Assembly (NCBI GenBank): GCA_037044905.1 | Contig: JBAOKB010000177.1 | Coordinates: forward strand, 366,056-430,055 | DNA length: 64,000 nt | Source of the DNA: Hortaea werneckii | Taxonomy: Eukaryota > Ascomycota > Dothideomycetes > Mycosphaerellales > Teratosphaeriaceae | Direction: 5' to 3' | In this document: positions 51,556 to 63,690 of the stretch, in pieces | Layout of the letters: each line of letters opens with the position of its first letter | Position numbering within the stretch: position 1 is the stretch's first letter | Translations under genes and position numbers: made by a program | Notes under the pieces: generated by a model | Told to the model about the DNA's origin: nothing | Database searches by the model: none | Seen by the model: only the letters and a program-made list of their open reading frames with translations

Positions 51556-54497
51556 TTACAACCCATTCCCGCTGTTCCCAAAGAAGAAGCCATCAAAGAG
51601 GTCGAGACCGCCGCTGGGGTCCCATGAGCCGTTGGGATCGTACGCTGTCCCGCCTGTGCCGAAGCCCAGGTCGAATTCGCCTGGGTTGCCCCAGCCTAAT
51701 GCGGGTTGATCGCTGGCTGGCAATGTGTCCAGGAAGTCCAAGTCGCCAAAGGCAAAGTCCGGTTGCCCTCGTAAGATGGTCTCGGTGATTGGCTGATACT
51801 GTTGGGCATTGGACATGGGATATTGTCTGTTCGCTGGACTTTGTGGCTGCTGCTGCTGATACTGCGGTGCCCCAGGTGTGGCTTGCATTGCTGGCCCGGC
51901 AAAGTCACCGCCCTGCTTGGGAGTTGAGTAGTTGCCCATTGTCGCGTATGCTGGTGAGCTCGTCTCTGAGTCCTGGGGCATCGTAATCGAGGGATACGAG
52001 AAATGTGGCGTCCTGTTGGCTAGCTCCTCATCTGAGAACAGCTCTTTCAAATTCATGTCGAACTGCGGCATCTGCGTTGCAGGCTGAGTCTGCATTGACC
52101 CAGGACTATGACGAGGCGTGCACAAGTTTCGGAAGTAACTGGAGCCCTCAGGGCTATTGAGAGGCTGTGAGCCGAGAGTGGACGCGTTGCCGAATCCAGT
52201 AGTACTCATGACCATTGAAATCGTCGCTTTACTCATGCGGACAAATGCCTCGCGGCATGAATCAGCAGGAGGGCATTTGTCGCTCAAATCGCCCAGCACA
52301 GATGTGGCGATTAGCACAGTAAAGTCGACATCATCAAGCGTGAGCTGGGAGCGCACCAGTGTCGAGTGCCAAATGGCATACAAGAAAGAGATTCCTGGGG
52401 CAAATGTTAGACAAGTTCGTTGCGTTAAGGTGCCCTGTACTTACCACTCATGAAAAGGTGATGCGTCGCCAGGAACGTATAATTGACAAGCTTCAACCGA
52501 TGCAACTGTCGGTAGATCTTCAAGACTGTTTGGCCAGCTTGCGCCACCTTCATGAAGACCATTTCCTCGTCTTCCTTCGCTTCCATGCTACCGGCTCCAG
52601 GACTACGCATGCCCTGTGCCATAGATGGGCTTGCCTCGCCAGCTAAGGGTGCAGGTACGGCAAGAGACTGCCTATATAGAGATATGACTGCCTGCCAATA
52701 GTTAAGCTCAAGGAAAAGCGGCGTGAAAGCAACACCTGTGCATGATTGCTTCGGCGCTGATTCCCTCCATTCCCAGAGTCGACGATCGACATCGGCCCTC
52801 CAATCTCGGAAAGACCGGAATTTGTGCAAGAAGGGATTGAGCAGGTCGGTATTCATGAAAGGGTTCGTACAGGTTGCGCGAGCGTGTTCGGTCTGGCCCC
52901 ACGCCAGCACTTGGAGGATCTCAGATTGCAGAAGCCGGAGCCTGAAGTAATGGTGAGCCACAAGCTTGTAGCTAGGCATCTCGACCTGATTGGGAGGCTT
53001 TGTGAAGCCTGTCGGCTTGATGTAGTCGTCATCGAGCAAGCTTGGGAACTCAGTCGTCACGACCTGGTCAGTGAAACCAACAGGTCTTCCTACACAGGTC
53101 GAGACTAGTCTGTCGAAAGAGTAGACACACCACCATAGTCTTCTCCTCAGATCGCGTGACCATTGTTTCTTCCCGAAGCTCTTTGCTGCTGCATCACCAC
53201 CTTCTGCGAAGCCGGGCTCGGTGTCGAGTTGCCCATCCACATCCTCGCAGTGCAAACCCAAGTCGATCGCCAGGCGTACGGCTACGCCAATTATGTACCA
53301 TAGACCAGGTGCTACTGGGCGCAGTAGGGCAAGTCCAGCAAGCAGTAAGACAGCTTGCAACTCTTCTAGCCCACCTCCTGCACTATCCGTCGCCGGCGCA
53401 GACACCAAGAAGCTGTCAAGGTGGCCAATTGCGGACGAATGGTACTCTTCCGGCTGATATTGTGGCTTCGCTGTCCTCGCGCGCTTTGCATTTGGAGGCG
53501 AGTCCTCGTCGTCGTACTCAGGATTCGGAGCCACGCCATCGGACTTTGATGTGTTCATGATGATGCCCGATCCAATGGCAAAGACTATGTTCATGAGGTA
53601 CAACTCACGGGGCTTGCGCTTCTTCGGATCGGCTGCAAACACTCGATGCGCGAGGGTCAAGAATTCGCCGCGGTGCAAGATGGGCATCTGAGGGTTCGCG
53701 TACTCGAAATACAGCTTGATCAGATTCATGCCAGTCTTCTCGTCCGGGAACGGTGCTGGCTTGATCGCTGGTCTTGTATTCAGACCGAAGAATGTATCCG
53801 CGCCATTGCTACCGCTGCTGGTGGCGGGCGCACTGGGCAAAGACTTAGTTGGCCTTTGGCTTGGGCGTTCGTTCTGTGGTTGTGCCACGGAGCTCTTGAC
53901 AGCTGCGTACACAACCTTGGCAAACGGAATACCAATGGTGCCACCTGCACCGTGCTGCCTCGGATCTGACATTCCTTGCACTGAAACCATGCTGATGTTC
54001 TTGGCTAGCTTGTTGAGCTGTTCCTGGTCCACAGGCCCCTCGAGGTCTGGGTCGACTGCGTCTCCGCCTGTGCCTTCGTTTGGCGGACGTGCTGACCTTG
54101 TAGGAGGGCCATCCTCGTCCTGTGGCGGGAAAGGCACGTTGACACCCGGTTTAATCACATCGCTGATCGAGAAGTCTTCCGACGGTGGTGGATAGGCGAT
54201 TCCGTGGGCTTGCAGGATGCCTTCGAGAGAGTTGACTCTCGTTTCCAAGTAGTAGACATAGCTTCGAGGAATTTGTCTTTTGCTCACGGGATCGAAGCCC
54301 ACACATTGTACCTTGGCTTTCTCGCAGCCGGTACAGCGTGGCAGCTTCTGGTCGCATCGGTTCTTCCGGCTGCGACACCTATTGCAAGCCGACACATTGC
54401 GAAAATTCGTTGTCGATGCTCCGTTCGTGTGATGGCCTGCGGCAGTAGCTAAGGTATCGTCCTCATGCGACCCCTCTGGCTCGCGGTCGCGCTTCAT
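51556..54497 (-). CDS. Zn2Cys6 transcription factor, PPR1-like cluster, 963 aa
   Basis: Exon 1 (54497..52445) and exon 2 (52394..51556) join across a 50-nt intron (gtaagt to cccag) giving HHLFMSG-ISFLYAIWHSTLV. Start is MKRDREPEGSHEDD; no ATG lies upstream in frame. Zinc cluster ligands are C38, C41, C48, C55, C58 and C65 in SACNRCRSRKNRCDQKLPRC then TGCEKAKVQCVGFDP. The following PRSYVYYLETRVNSLEGIL is the linker/coiled-coil dimerisation type seen in yeast PPR1. A fungal-specific transcription-factor domain follows (AVLLLAGLALLRPVAPGLWY, then RRRLWWCVYSFDRLVSTCVG). The C-terminal 200 residues are Gln/Asn/Pro-rich, a likely activation region. Would bind CGG-N6-CCG-type sites; target pathway unknown (PPR1 itself controls pyrimidine genes). 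Confidence 0.9.
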
Positions 54498-55132
54498 GTT
54501 CGGGATTTGCCGAGGGAGGCAAGACAAAATTGCACTGTGCCTATCGGCGAACTGCGATGGAGGAAGTCAAGCGTGAAAATATTAGACAAGAGCAGGCCTT
54601 GCCGCGTGACGGATCCTTTCCGATAGATGCCGCGACCACCCGGATATGCACGAATCGTTAGATCTTTGGTTGTTGGGCTGGCGTTTGGGTACAGTAGGAC
54701 GGGTTGCCAATGCCGCGCAGCTAGGGCTTATCGCCTAAGGTATTCGATGGGTCTCTTTGTAGCGGCTTAGCGAATGGCTGCTTGCGCTGCTCTCTCCACT
54801 ATGCTTGAGTTGTTGAAGGTCTACTAATATTGTGTTTCTATGTTACAGTTCATTGGTCATGATCTATCAAAGCCCAAGCCCAATTCATCAAGGTGGCACA
54901 CTTCGCCTGGGTATCATACGAGCGCCATGTCGCGATGCTGATTAAAGACTCGCCCAAAAACACTCCATCTTATAATGCCGTCCAGGCCCGTAGTGCGTGA
55001 GCACGTCTCCCGTATGCGCCGATGTCCGTTGCAATCCAGTGATTTGAACGCCCGAATAGCCTCCCAACCAATTTTCAAATCGCATGCATCCAAAATCAAA
55101 GCGGAAAAAAGCAATAGTCAGAGTACTTCTGA
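54498..55132. other. Intergenic region
   Basis: 635 bp with the promoter of the PPR1-like gene (minus) and the 3' UTR of the MFS gene (minus). No gene recognised. Confidence 0.5.
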
Positions 55133-57086
55133 TTATATCTTGTCATCTCGGAGGGAGCCGCGCCGAATGTCGAGGCTCATTCTCGTAAGAAGAGGCGACC
55201 CAGGTGTCGAAACGTGGAGGCTCTCGGCGGCTACCAGAGCAGCATCCATCTCGTTCGCGTCCAGCGCGGACGGCAATGGGCGTTGCTCCTCATCGGTTCC
55301 ACCTTGCTTCTCATCGTCAAGGCTTCTGCGCTTCTCCTCCACCATACAAAGACTAATGAAAGCACCGCAGCCAGCTACCAGTGCATTGGTCCACCACGGC
55401 AGACCCAGAGTGCCGATCGAGAGACCTGCTGATTGAAGGATTCCGGACACTGTTGGCCCGAAAGCTCTGCATCCGCTGGCCGCAGATGACGCGACTCCGT
55501 TGAGTGTGCCCAGCACTTTGGTGGAAGGCGCGGAATTGGCGAGCATAATGTTGGTCGATGGAAAAGCGAAGGCCTGGGCAGTAACCTTCCAGACAATGAC
55601 AGCCCAGATTGCTGGCATTCTCCAGTTCGCCGGGACGAGCGTAAGGTATGGAACTGCGAGGTAGAGGAGCGGGTAGGATAAGACGACCAGGCGATAGGTT
55701 GCCAGACTTCCAAGACGACGGCTGACAATGGGAAAGACAACCATGGTTGCGATCATCTGAACAAAGCCTTGAGCAGCCAGGATACCGCCAATGGCCTTGG
55801 TCGGCAAAGCGAAACCGCCAGTGAATTTGAACGGCAGAGACGGAGGCGTGTCGGATTCGGGCATACTGAAAAGCACTGGGAGCAGCTGCTCGGCGGAGAT
55901 CGTATGGCTGCACAATTGTGTTAGCGCTAAAGCGTTCCTGCATATGTAGTGCTCCATGCGATTGAACTTACTATGCCAAAATGCCGAAGCCTACAATGTT
56001 GTAGATTACCTGTCGCGTGAAGGCGGACGAAAGTCCTGGCTCTCTAGCGACTCGCTGTTCCTCCAAAAAGGCTGCCTCAGCCTGGCCTGTGACCATGTTG
56101 TCTCGGTCAGCCTCGGAATTGCGAGGAGAGCCTTCGATTGATCGATAGGCTGGTGGTGGTAGTCCTGAGACTGGTGCCAGGGCGGGTGAAGAGGCAGTGC
56201 TGCTGTAGTCCGGAGGCAGGTCATCGTCGCGCACCAAAGTGTAAGACTCGTCACTATAATTGCCTTTCCGTGCCGACAGGGGCGCAGTCGCTGCTCTTTT
56301 GAATCGTCGAATTATCCAGGCTCCCAATTCAAGACCAATATCTCTGCGCTCTTTCTTGTCCTCGTGCGTCTCCTCTAGAAAGAGAAAGCCGACAGTCATG
56401 CTGAAAGCCACCGCGGCGGCGCAAACCAGGTTCGTCAAAAGGTACGGGTATCGCTCGAAAATGGTGTGCTGGCTGAATATGGTCGGGTAATTGCGCACCG
56501 GATCAGCAAGCGCGCCACCCATTGCAGATCCTATGATGCTTCCCAAGCACCATACGAATGGCATGATGGCGTATGCGCGCGCTTGGTGCGCTTCGACAGT
56601 GATGACTTCGGCTACCGTTGTCTGCAAGACGCCAATGTTGCCATTCAGTATACCGCCGAGTGCACGCGCGATCAGGGCCGTAGGCAGATCCCTGGCGAAG
56701 CCGAATGCCAGCATGCTGATGCCAGTGCCAGCAATGCCGGTGAGGAGAATAGGTTTGCGACCATATTTATCACTGAGGCGTCCCCAGAAAGGGCCAGCTA
56801 AACATTCCGCAAAGGCGAAAGCGGAAGTGACCAGCCCAGCGTAGAGGGCTATTTGCTTGCCATCGTTGGTGATGTTGAATGATTCGATCATGTAATAGAT
56901 GTAGGGGAAGATGGACATGAATGCGATGGGCTCGCATATCCGACAGAGCCCTGCAAGGGAGGGTCAGCGTCAATGTTATTCACCAAGGAGACTGGTTCAG
57001 ACTGCATGCGTACCTAGTACGACCATCTGGCGCAAAGGAAAAGGTTGTTGCGCATGTTGTGCTGGAGAGTAGGCGGGGAGCGCCAT
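55133..57086 (-). CDS. MFS transporter, ZIFL/YCR023C-like, 608 aa, three exons
   Basis: Exons: 57086..57014 (MALPAYSPAQHAQQPFPLRQ and MVVL), 56950..55972 and 55907..55133. Introns of 63 and 64 nt have gtacgc/gtaagt donors and gcag acceptors; phases fit. Family features: RICEPIAFMSIFPYIYYMIE (helix 1), GPFWGRLSDKYGRKPILLTG (motif A), ARALGGILNGNIGVLQTTVA and AFAFPSTNIMLANSAPSTKV, then LGTLNGVASSAASGCRAFGP. The central cytosolic loop is long with Ser/Pro and Arg. Same family as the carrier at 5740-7833; that one has a 130-residue N-terminal extension and no introns, so this pair is not a recent duplicate. Probably a vacuolar or plasma-membrane metal/organic-ion carrier; substrate unknown. Confidence 0.9.
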
Positions 57087-59892
57087 ATTGGCGTGGTCGC
57101 TGGCGGGTGTTGTGTGTATGAGCAGGCGTGGTGGGAAGTCAGGGACACACGAAGGCCGGCGACGTAGGGGGTCGAAGTGAAGCAATGGGGTTTTGGGCTA
57201 CTACTGCGCAGGATGATCTCAATGGTCCATCCACAGCAGTTAAGGTTCGCAGCCGTCTTAAGAGGTACTATATGGGTGAGAGCGGTGGCGTGTGTGATGT
57301 GGGAGAGTGGGATGGGAGAGGGCGGGCGGTGGGACTGGGAGGGATGTGACCAGTCAAAAGCATGTAGGTTGTGCGATGCGAAAGGTACGGAATGGGGCAG
57401 CTGCAGGAGGCGGCGGAAGGGGATAAAAGAGAGCAGGTCAGACAATACCGCCTACCGGTGGGGAATAAGAGGCGTGTCTCGTCGGGCAGCGTGCTGGGTT
57501 TGCATCGCTGATTAACAGCAGGCGATATTGCGGTCAGTGGTACTACGGCAGCGCTGGCAGAGTTCCCGGGAGCTGGAGATCCCAGAAACAAAAGGCGGCC
57601 CCTGAAGCCTGTCACAATAGTGTATCGCGACGTGCCCGACGGATTGTCAGAACGTCATGGGCGACAGGGGAGCGAGCCCGGCGCTAGCTGGAGCCTGGTA
57701 CCGGGGGAGATCCGCCCAGCTGGTGCAGCCGCTGTGATAGGTCGCGGCAGATCGGGGCCTCCCCCGGCTCTTGATCCGCGACTCGTAGGGCTGATGCCGT
57801 CGAATGTAGGGCTGATGCCGTCGAATTTCTGCGGAAGCCTCCCAGCGTTTCACCTCCTAACGCTGCGAGGATTAGCAACACTAGTCTCGGCTGCGCCAGG
57901 TCAGCCATGCTTTCCAACCGTTCCTGATGCATGTGAGCTGTCGGCACTGGCACTCTAGTCAAGTCACCGCCGTCAATAACATGTCGAGAGCGCCAAAACG
58001 CGACCCGACTCTACTGCTCGACTGCGACGGCAGACGTCCGCCCGGAGTAGTGAAGCGGGAGCGACGTATGTCATTTGGTACCGTCCATAGCACTTGTCGC
58101 CTTAAGACACCCCAAACCATAAACGAGCGGTGAAAAAGTATCGACTCCTGAATTCAATATGCCCCGCTGCAAGGATAACGGGACTGATGAGCCTAACTAA
58201 GCCTGCGTGACACGGATCCGGCTTTGCGGACGGGAGTTCCGAAACGAGCTGGGCCGTTGGTCGGCAAGACACATTCCATTCGCCAAGACGTGTGATACAG
58301 CGCGACTGTCAGGTCCTCATCACGACCAGCACGCCTCGGAAGGACGTCGTGACTCAGACAGCCCGACCGCTGGCTGGCGGTGAGGATGGTTCATGGCTTC
58401 TATTTTGCTCCCCTGACTACTGTGCGTTCGCGGCCGCTGCTGGGACCTGGCATCCACGCGAATGCAAAGCCGGTAGCCCAAGCATTAGCGGCGTCTGTCG
58501 GATCCCTGCTGCCGCCTCCCATTCGTCGCGCCCCCAGAGGTCGAACCTTCCACTGCTCTTCTACCGCAAACTGCCGCTCACATGACCATTTGGGAAGTTC
58601 CGGCCCGTTGGAATCAGACCGGTTGGCGGCCGGAGAGAAATGCGAGATGCTTCGCGCCAACGGAGATCGTGCAAACGACGACGCATGACGCTCACAGCGG
58701 CTTGCATCTCGGTCACAGGTCGGGCGCTCACTAGTCAGAGCTTCCGCCGCACGGGGTACGCCGGATCAAATCTCGCTGCAGCACCCCCCCTCCATCGCAC
58801 CTTGTGAAACTTGTAACAGGTCACTTTGCTGCTGGAGTGGCATCGGTACAGTCGTACCTGTTTGCGCCGCGCAGAAGCGAAGCAGCCCGGGAAAGCTTTG
58901 TGGAACATCCGGAGTCATCTCATCCCAGCAGCCGCCTTCCATCCTTGCCTGCCGCCGCCATACTCCACTGGTACATCATATAAGCTTCCCCGATCCTTAG
59001 AATAAACCTACATACTACTCATTTTAGAAAGAGTTTACCGCTTATTCGTGCTGTCAAATGCAAGAGCAAGGCAAAACTGTTGCTGTCCGAGGCAGCCTCT
59101 TGATGCCCAAACCACTGCCTTCCCCTGTGAGATGTACAATACATACTTCGCCAGCACACAGACCTCTTGCCTGGCGTCCGCGGCGTGTGTGAACAGCACA
59201 TTGTTTTGCCTGCCTGCTCGCAACAGTGCTTGGCTCCACTCTTTGCGACCCCATCTCTTTCTCCGTGGGGCAGGATTGCTGCTGACCGCAGTGGTCTGCA
59301 CCAGATCTGCTCTTTTGATCAATGCGTGCCACCACCGACTTTACGCTTTTGGATCAGAGGCAGCCGGTATGCAAGCGGTGTGTGATGTGGCGCGTAGCTA
59401 GTGGATACCGACGAGGCCTCTAGCACCTCTTTTACCTTTCACGCACTTCATCTCGTTGCCTAGGTAGTTATACCTTCAGAAAGGGAAACGAGGCAAACGG
59501 TCCGCTGCTGAGTTGTACTGCACGTTGCTTGAACAGACGGTCGCGCTGTGTTCTGTACGTGCGGCACAAACGAGTATTGCACAATGTCCGATGTAGCCCT
59601 CAATCTTCTATCGCTGTTCTATGCGACATGTCATGACTATTGCAGATAGATCGGATCCTACAAGGTGCAGTACACAGAGGCAAACGAAAGTTGGTAAGGT
59701 TGATTTGCCGGCGGCGCGGGCTTGAATTCGTTTGCCCCACACTGAATAGGTCGAACTTCATCGCAACCTCACCTTATTATTACATCAACCAGGTGGAGAG
59801 AATCGCATGCCACCATGATCCTTCCGAATACTGCAGTCACGAAGCTGAGACTGTGCACCGATTTGTGAGAACCACTGCTCGATCTCCCCTAG
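57087..59892. other. 2.8-kb intergenic region without recognised gene
   Basis: The longest gene-free stretch. Contains a 21-bp tandem duplication (gtagggctgatgccgtcgaa at 57785 and 57806), a C7 run near 58785 and a gcctaggtag string at 59458. Only short overlapping ORFs on both strands. The right end must include the 5' end of the UBC-like gene, whose first exon I could not place. Confidence 0.5.
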
Positions 59893-60898
59893 ATGTACGC
59901 GTGCTGATTTGCCAAGCGCAAGCTTCAAACGCGCCTGCCCACAAGGCGTGTACATCACTCCTGTGCCTGAGGAGCCATTAACATGGGCCGGAGTTCTCTT
60001 TGTACGCAAGGGTAAGCGTTGCTTGTGAGGCTTCATTGAAGCAAGACGGCTCATATCCTGCTCAGGACCGTACGAGAATGCCGTCATTCGCTTCCGCATT
60101 GATTTCACAGAAGACTATCCGGAGAGACCACCTGTGTTCCGTCTGCTCAGTGATGTTTTTCACCCCTTGGTCACTCCTCTGACAACGTACACCCACTCGA
60201 CTCGTGAGCCAGGCACGGACACAGTTAGCTCTGGCGACGAAGACCGATTGCCACCTGGAGGTTTCACACTTCGACACGGTTTCCCTGAATGGTTCGAAGC
60301 AGCCGAGATGTATACGCGTGAAGTTTCCTCCGCCGACCCAGGAAAGGAAGCTCTCACTGCTGCGGACAATTCATCGGGAACTGCTACCCGAAACGACCAG
60401 CGTGTTTTCCGTGCTCCGCACATTGTGGAGATCTTGCAGTACTTTCGCATTGCCTTTGATACGGACACTCTTCTCGACGAAGTACCGTTGGAAGCAGCCG
60501 CGAATAGTGGAGCATGGCACGCCTGGAGAACTTACCGCACTGCTACGGGACCCCATCGCACATCACCGACCGGTCACAAAGCAGGAAAACCCAGTGGGAC
60601 CCACAGCGAGGGGACAAGCTCACCAAGACAGCAGCCGGGTGGCGCTAGGAGACCTGGAGAATGGAATTGGCAGGGCGTATGGGAAGATCGAGTTCGAAAG
60701 AGCGTCGCAGCGACAAATTCAGAACCGGTCCTTTTCGGCGCTGATGGTAATGACGTGGTAGGCGATGCACAAATGCCAATCGAGTAGCACTATGCTGACA
60801 CCTTGCAGATCAATTTCTTGAATATGGACGACGAGACCTTGTCAAAGGTCATGAGCAGTACGGATACTTCTACTGCTACCGTTGCGACAGGAAACTGA
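59893..60898 (+). CDS. UBC-fold (UEV/AKTIP-like) protein lacking catalytic Cys; 5' end unresolved
   Basis: Three exons are clear: one ending at 60011, then 60066..60757 and 60809..60898. Introns of 54 and 51 nt (gtaagc to tcag; gtaggc to tgcag) preserve one frame. Text: DLPSASFKRACPQGVYITPV, PLTWAGVLFVRKGPYENAVI, RFRIDFTEDYPERPPVFRLL and SDVFHPLVTPLTTYTHS, a ubiquitin-conjugating fold. Where active E2s have HPN and then Cys, this has HPLVTPLTTY with no Cys, so it is an enzymatically inactive UEV-type protein. The C-terminal segment, IVEILQYFRIAF to VINFLNMDDETL, is typical of fungal relatives of AKTIP/FTS. The first exon boundary is tentatively at the cctag acceptor (59892); upstream codons hit a stop at 59846, so a start exon is missing from the model. 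Role may be vesicle trafficking (family inference). Confidence 0.7.
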
Positions 60899-61413
60899 GA
60901 AGGCCATTGAACAGCATCCAGGCAAATGTAGCGATCGAGCGCAGTACAACACCCGAAGCACTGGAGAATTCATCGCAACTCCTCTCCGCACGAGCTACAC
61001 TTGGTAATTGCAACTGGTGCTATCGACTAAGCGGTTGCCTGTTTCGGGGCCCTGCAATTGCCCAGCTTCACGCTCGCTACTGCCACAGCAACGTGATGCA
61101 ACTGCGCTTGTCAGTTCGCTCGACATCTGGAAAGCCTCACGATGTTTCTTTTGGCAACCAACTCCAACTATACAAACTTCGACCAAGTGTATTTAGCAGA
61201 CCGACAAGCGGACTAAGGGCGACGACAAATGATCGCATAGCTTCGGACGTCTTGAGATTCGAGATGAACAAAATTGCGTTTGGGTTTGTCATCTTTCTTT
61301 GCGTCGGCGGACCCATTGGTGTAGTAGTCTACTACATGCTCGGAAAGCGAGGCCGCCAGCTCGTCAGTTTCGTGGTTCTTGGCGAGACGGTGGCGCATGA
61401 AGAATAAGTCTTG
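60899..61413. other. Intergenic region
   Basis: 515 bp between UBC-like and orphan genes. A possible hydrophobic helix (IAFGFVIFLCVGGPIGVVVY) is encoded in an ORF at 61266-61407, but there is no start exon or family match, so no gene is called. Confidence 0.4.
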
Positions 61414-63690
61414 ATGGCGAACAAGGAGGTACGTCTCGCTCGGCCGCAGAGAAGGACTGCATTCTTTCACCGACGGGTTGGCGAAGAGATCCTGACTTGT
61501 GGCCAGAATCAAGCACCACTTACCCCATGTCGAGGAGCCACGCATGCGGATGAAGAATTGAATTTGGCAGGAAGCGCTTCCGTTGCTCTGGGCCTGCGCC
61601 CATGGCAAGCCTCCACGCTGACACCGATTCCTTTCCGAGCGCTTTCGCCAGGTAACAAGCCTGCGCTGAACCGGCAACGAGACCATTCAGCTTGTGGCCA
61701 AACAGAGACGCCGTTGAGGGTTCGCAAGACAAGAGAGAACTTGAGACAGGACGTCCTCTGCCCAGACATACCACCACCGTGTCTCTTCACTGCGCCGGCT
61801 TCGCCAAGCTGCGCGATAGCCCCCCCAACGTCTTATTGTCACAGTCAACACCGACCTTCTCTTGAGGCCCAGACTCTGACTCATACTGGCGCTTCCAACG
61901 TCACTCTTCCAACCCAGATCGCAGACGACTGTCCTACCATCTCACCATTTGCAGACCCTCCCAGTCCTGCGCCTCGAATTCAGCGCCATCGCTCAGTAAG
62001 CCGTCGCATGCTTTCGAAGGTCAAACAGGGCATTGCTAGCCGCACTAAGGCAACAACTGCTGTACGCCACAACGAGCCTGAAGCAACCATTTTCCGTTGC
62101 CTCTCCAACACCCGCAAAAAGAGCTCCGAAGTCGAAAGGCGAGCAGACACGTTCGACACCTATAGTAGCGGTATCGACGTCTCCGGAGAAACGACTCCTC
62201 CCCTTGTGGTTGATACGGAACAGCAACTCACCCAACGCTCCTTCACTGACTCTACGGTGTCTACCAATGAGATACTAGGAAACGAAAGAATTGCACCACG
62301 CGACGACGCATGTCCCGGTGTGTCTCCGTCTTGCGTTTCATCTCCAGACTCTTCGGCGAAGAGGTCGCCGTCGACCGAGCTGACTCCACGACCGCCGATC
62401 AAAGCCCCCTCGAGGCTATTAGATCATGGAACACATTTAGCCTGTCTCAGCATTCCACATGTTTTGTTGGACGTGACCGCCGATCGAATGGCTGTCGATG
62501 CCGGGTCCGCGGGATCTATTTGGGTGGCAATTGAAGGAACAGTGCTCTCCCGTGCCCTCGATGTCAGCACAGATGGTGTGATAGGCTTCAAGCACTTCAG
62601 TACCCGATCTGATGATACAAGCCTCGGCTCTGTCACCAGTCTTCGCCTCTGCTTCAAGCCGGCGCCTGGCTGCCAAATACTTGACATTGTCGGCCAGAAG
62701 ACAGCAAAGGACCTCAAGATCAATCAAACATGCTCGCTCTTTGTCAGCGTCAGCGTACCCAAGCTCAATTTGACGGCCGCAAACGATTCGGAGGCGGACA
62801 CCAGCTCTCTTTTCGAGGAATTGGAGAGCATAGTTGGCACTCTCGACACAGATCTTTTACATGTTGAGGCTCGTTACAGACATTCCCTCTTGCCTCACGA
62901 CAACGTCGTCAATGTTCGCCACACAGCAAAGCTCAGAAGACCAAAGGCAGAATCTCGCTGGAGTTTACCGACAGCGTTGAATGACCTCAGCATCTCTGAT
63001 GAAGTGCACACAAAGATTGCCATCCACCTGGCAGACCACTATAGCCCACGTCGCGCTATTGGGCTCATTGATCGTTGCCTCGGTGTCGAAGTAACGGCCT
63101 CGGAAGCCGTGAGACAAGTTCGCCAAACACTCATACGTGACTTAGACAGGGAATATCTTGTCGATGAGGAGCCAAAGCCGTCAGTGATCGTCACAGACAT
63201 CGACACGCTCCCCTCAGCGTTAGGCATTGAACCTCCTGTTGATGATTCTGGGCCCACGGCTCACGCATCTTTCAAATCTGCTTGTGTCTTTACTGCTGGT
63301 AACAACGACGTCGCTGCGTCCACAGATCTACACTTGGGAACGAACAGACGCTCAACCTCTGCATCGGCCCTCATCATCCGCCCACCATCTCCAATTCGTC
63401 CGCACGTGGACCAAAGTCCTTCTACCAACAAATCTTCCCTCCCAGTCGCGCAACAGGATGATGCCCGCAAATTGTGGCGACACATCCGACAATCCTCGCT
63501 GTCGACAAAACAGGCTGCTGAGCTTGAGAGTCTTCCTGTCCACCATATCGAAGCGAAAGACGAGAAGCTACGCGAGCTCAGGAAGCAGGCACTCTCAAAC
63601 AAACGGAGTGTTGGTGCAGAGACACTGAAGGATTGGAAGTGGACCGAAAAGATGGAGGAGATTAAAAAGGCCGAGATGCCTTGGCTTTAG
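61414..63690 (+). CDS. Uncharacterised fungal protein, 758 aa
   Basis: One long open frame from the ATG at 61414 (MANKEVRLARPQRR) to TAG at 63690; the true start may be further in, since the first 150 residues are low-complexity Pro/Thr/Ser. A basic stretch RHRSVSRRMLSKVKQGIASR lies in the middle of the N-terminal half. From about residue 355 on it has the look of a folded beta-rich domain: LACLSIPHVLLDVTADRMAV, SAGSIWVAIEGTVLSRALDV, VTSLRLCFKPAPGCQILDIV and TCSLFVSVSVPKLNLTA. Then comes a helical part with ISDEVHTKIAIHLADHYSPR, and a C-terminal charged helix (TKQAAELESLPVHHIEAKDE, ending WTEKMEEIKKAEMPWL). No recognised domain and no membrane segment. Single exon. Confidence 0.75.
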   Translation: MANKEVRLARPQRRTAFFHRRVGEEILTCGQNQAPLTPCRGATHADEELNLAGSASVALGLRPWQASTLTPIPFRALSPGNKPALNRQRDHSACGQTETPLRVRKTRENLRQDVLCPDIPPPCLFTAPASPSCAIAPPTSYCHSQHRPSLEAQTLTHTGASNVTLPTQIADDCPTISPFADPPSPAPRIQRHRSVSRRMLSKVKQGIASRTKATTAVRHNEPEATIFRCLSNTRKKSSEVERRADTFDTYSSGIDVSGETTPPLVVDTEQQLTQRSFTDSTVSTNEILGNERIAPRDDACPGVSPSCVSSPDSSAKRSPSTELTPRPPIKAPSRLLDHGTHLACLSIPHVLLDVTADRMAVDAGSAGSIWVAIEGTVLSRALDVSTDGVIGFKHFSTRSDDTSLGSVTSLRLCFKPAPGCQILDIVGQKTAKDLKINQTCSLFVSVSVPKLNLTAANDSEADTSSLFEELESIVGTLDTDLLHVEARYRHSLLPHDNVVNVRHTAKLRRPKAESRWSLPTALNDLSISDEVHTKIAIHLADHYSPRRAIGLIDRCLGVEVTASEAVRQVRQTLIRDLDREYLVDEEPKPSVIVTDIDTLPSALGIEPPVDDSGPTAHASFKSACVFTAGNNDVAASTDLHLGTNRRSTSASALIIRPPSPIRPHVDQSPSTNKSSLPVAQQDDARKLWRHIRQSSLSTKQAAELESLPVHHIEAKDEKLRELRKQALSNKRSVGAETLKDWKWTEKMEEIKKAEMPWL

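Noticed and set aside
59785..59892. Start exon for the UBC-like gene at an ATG near 59815 followed by a 28-nt intron
   Set aside because: The phase fits, but a 28-nt intron is shorter than any other in the window and has no branch point.
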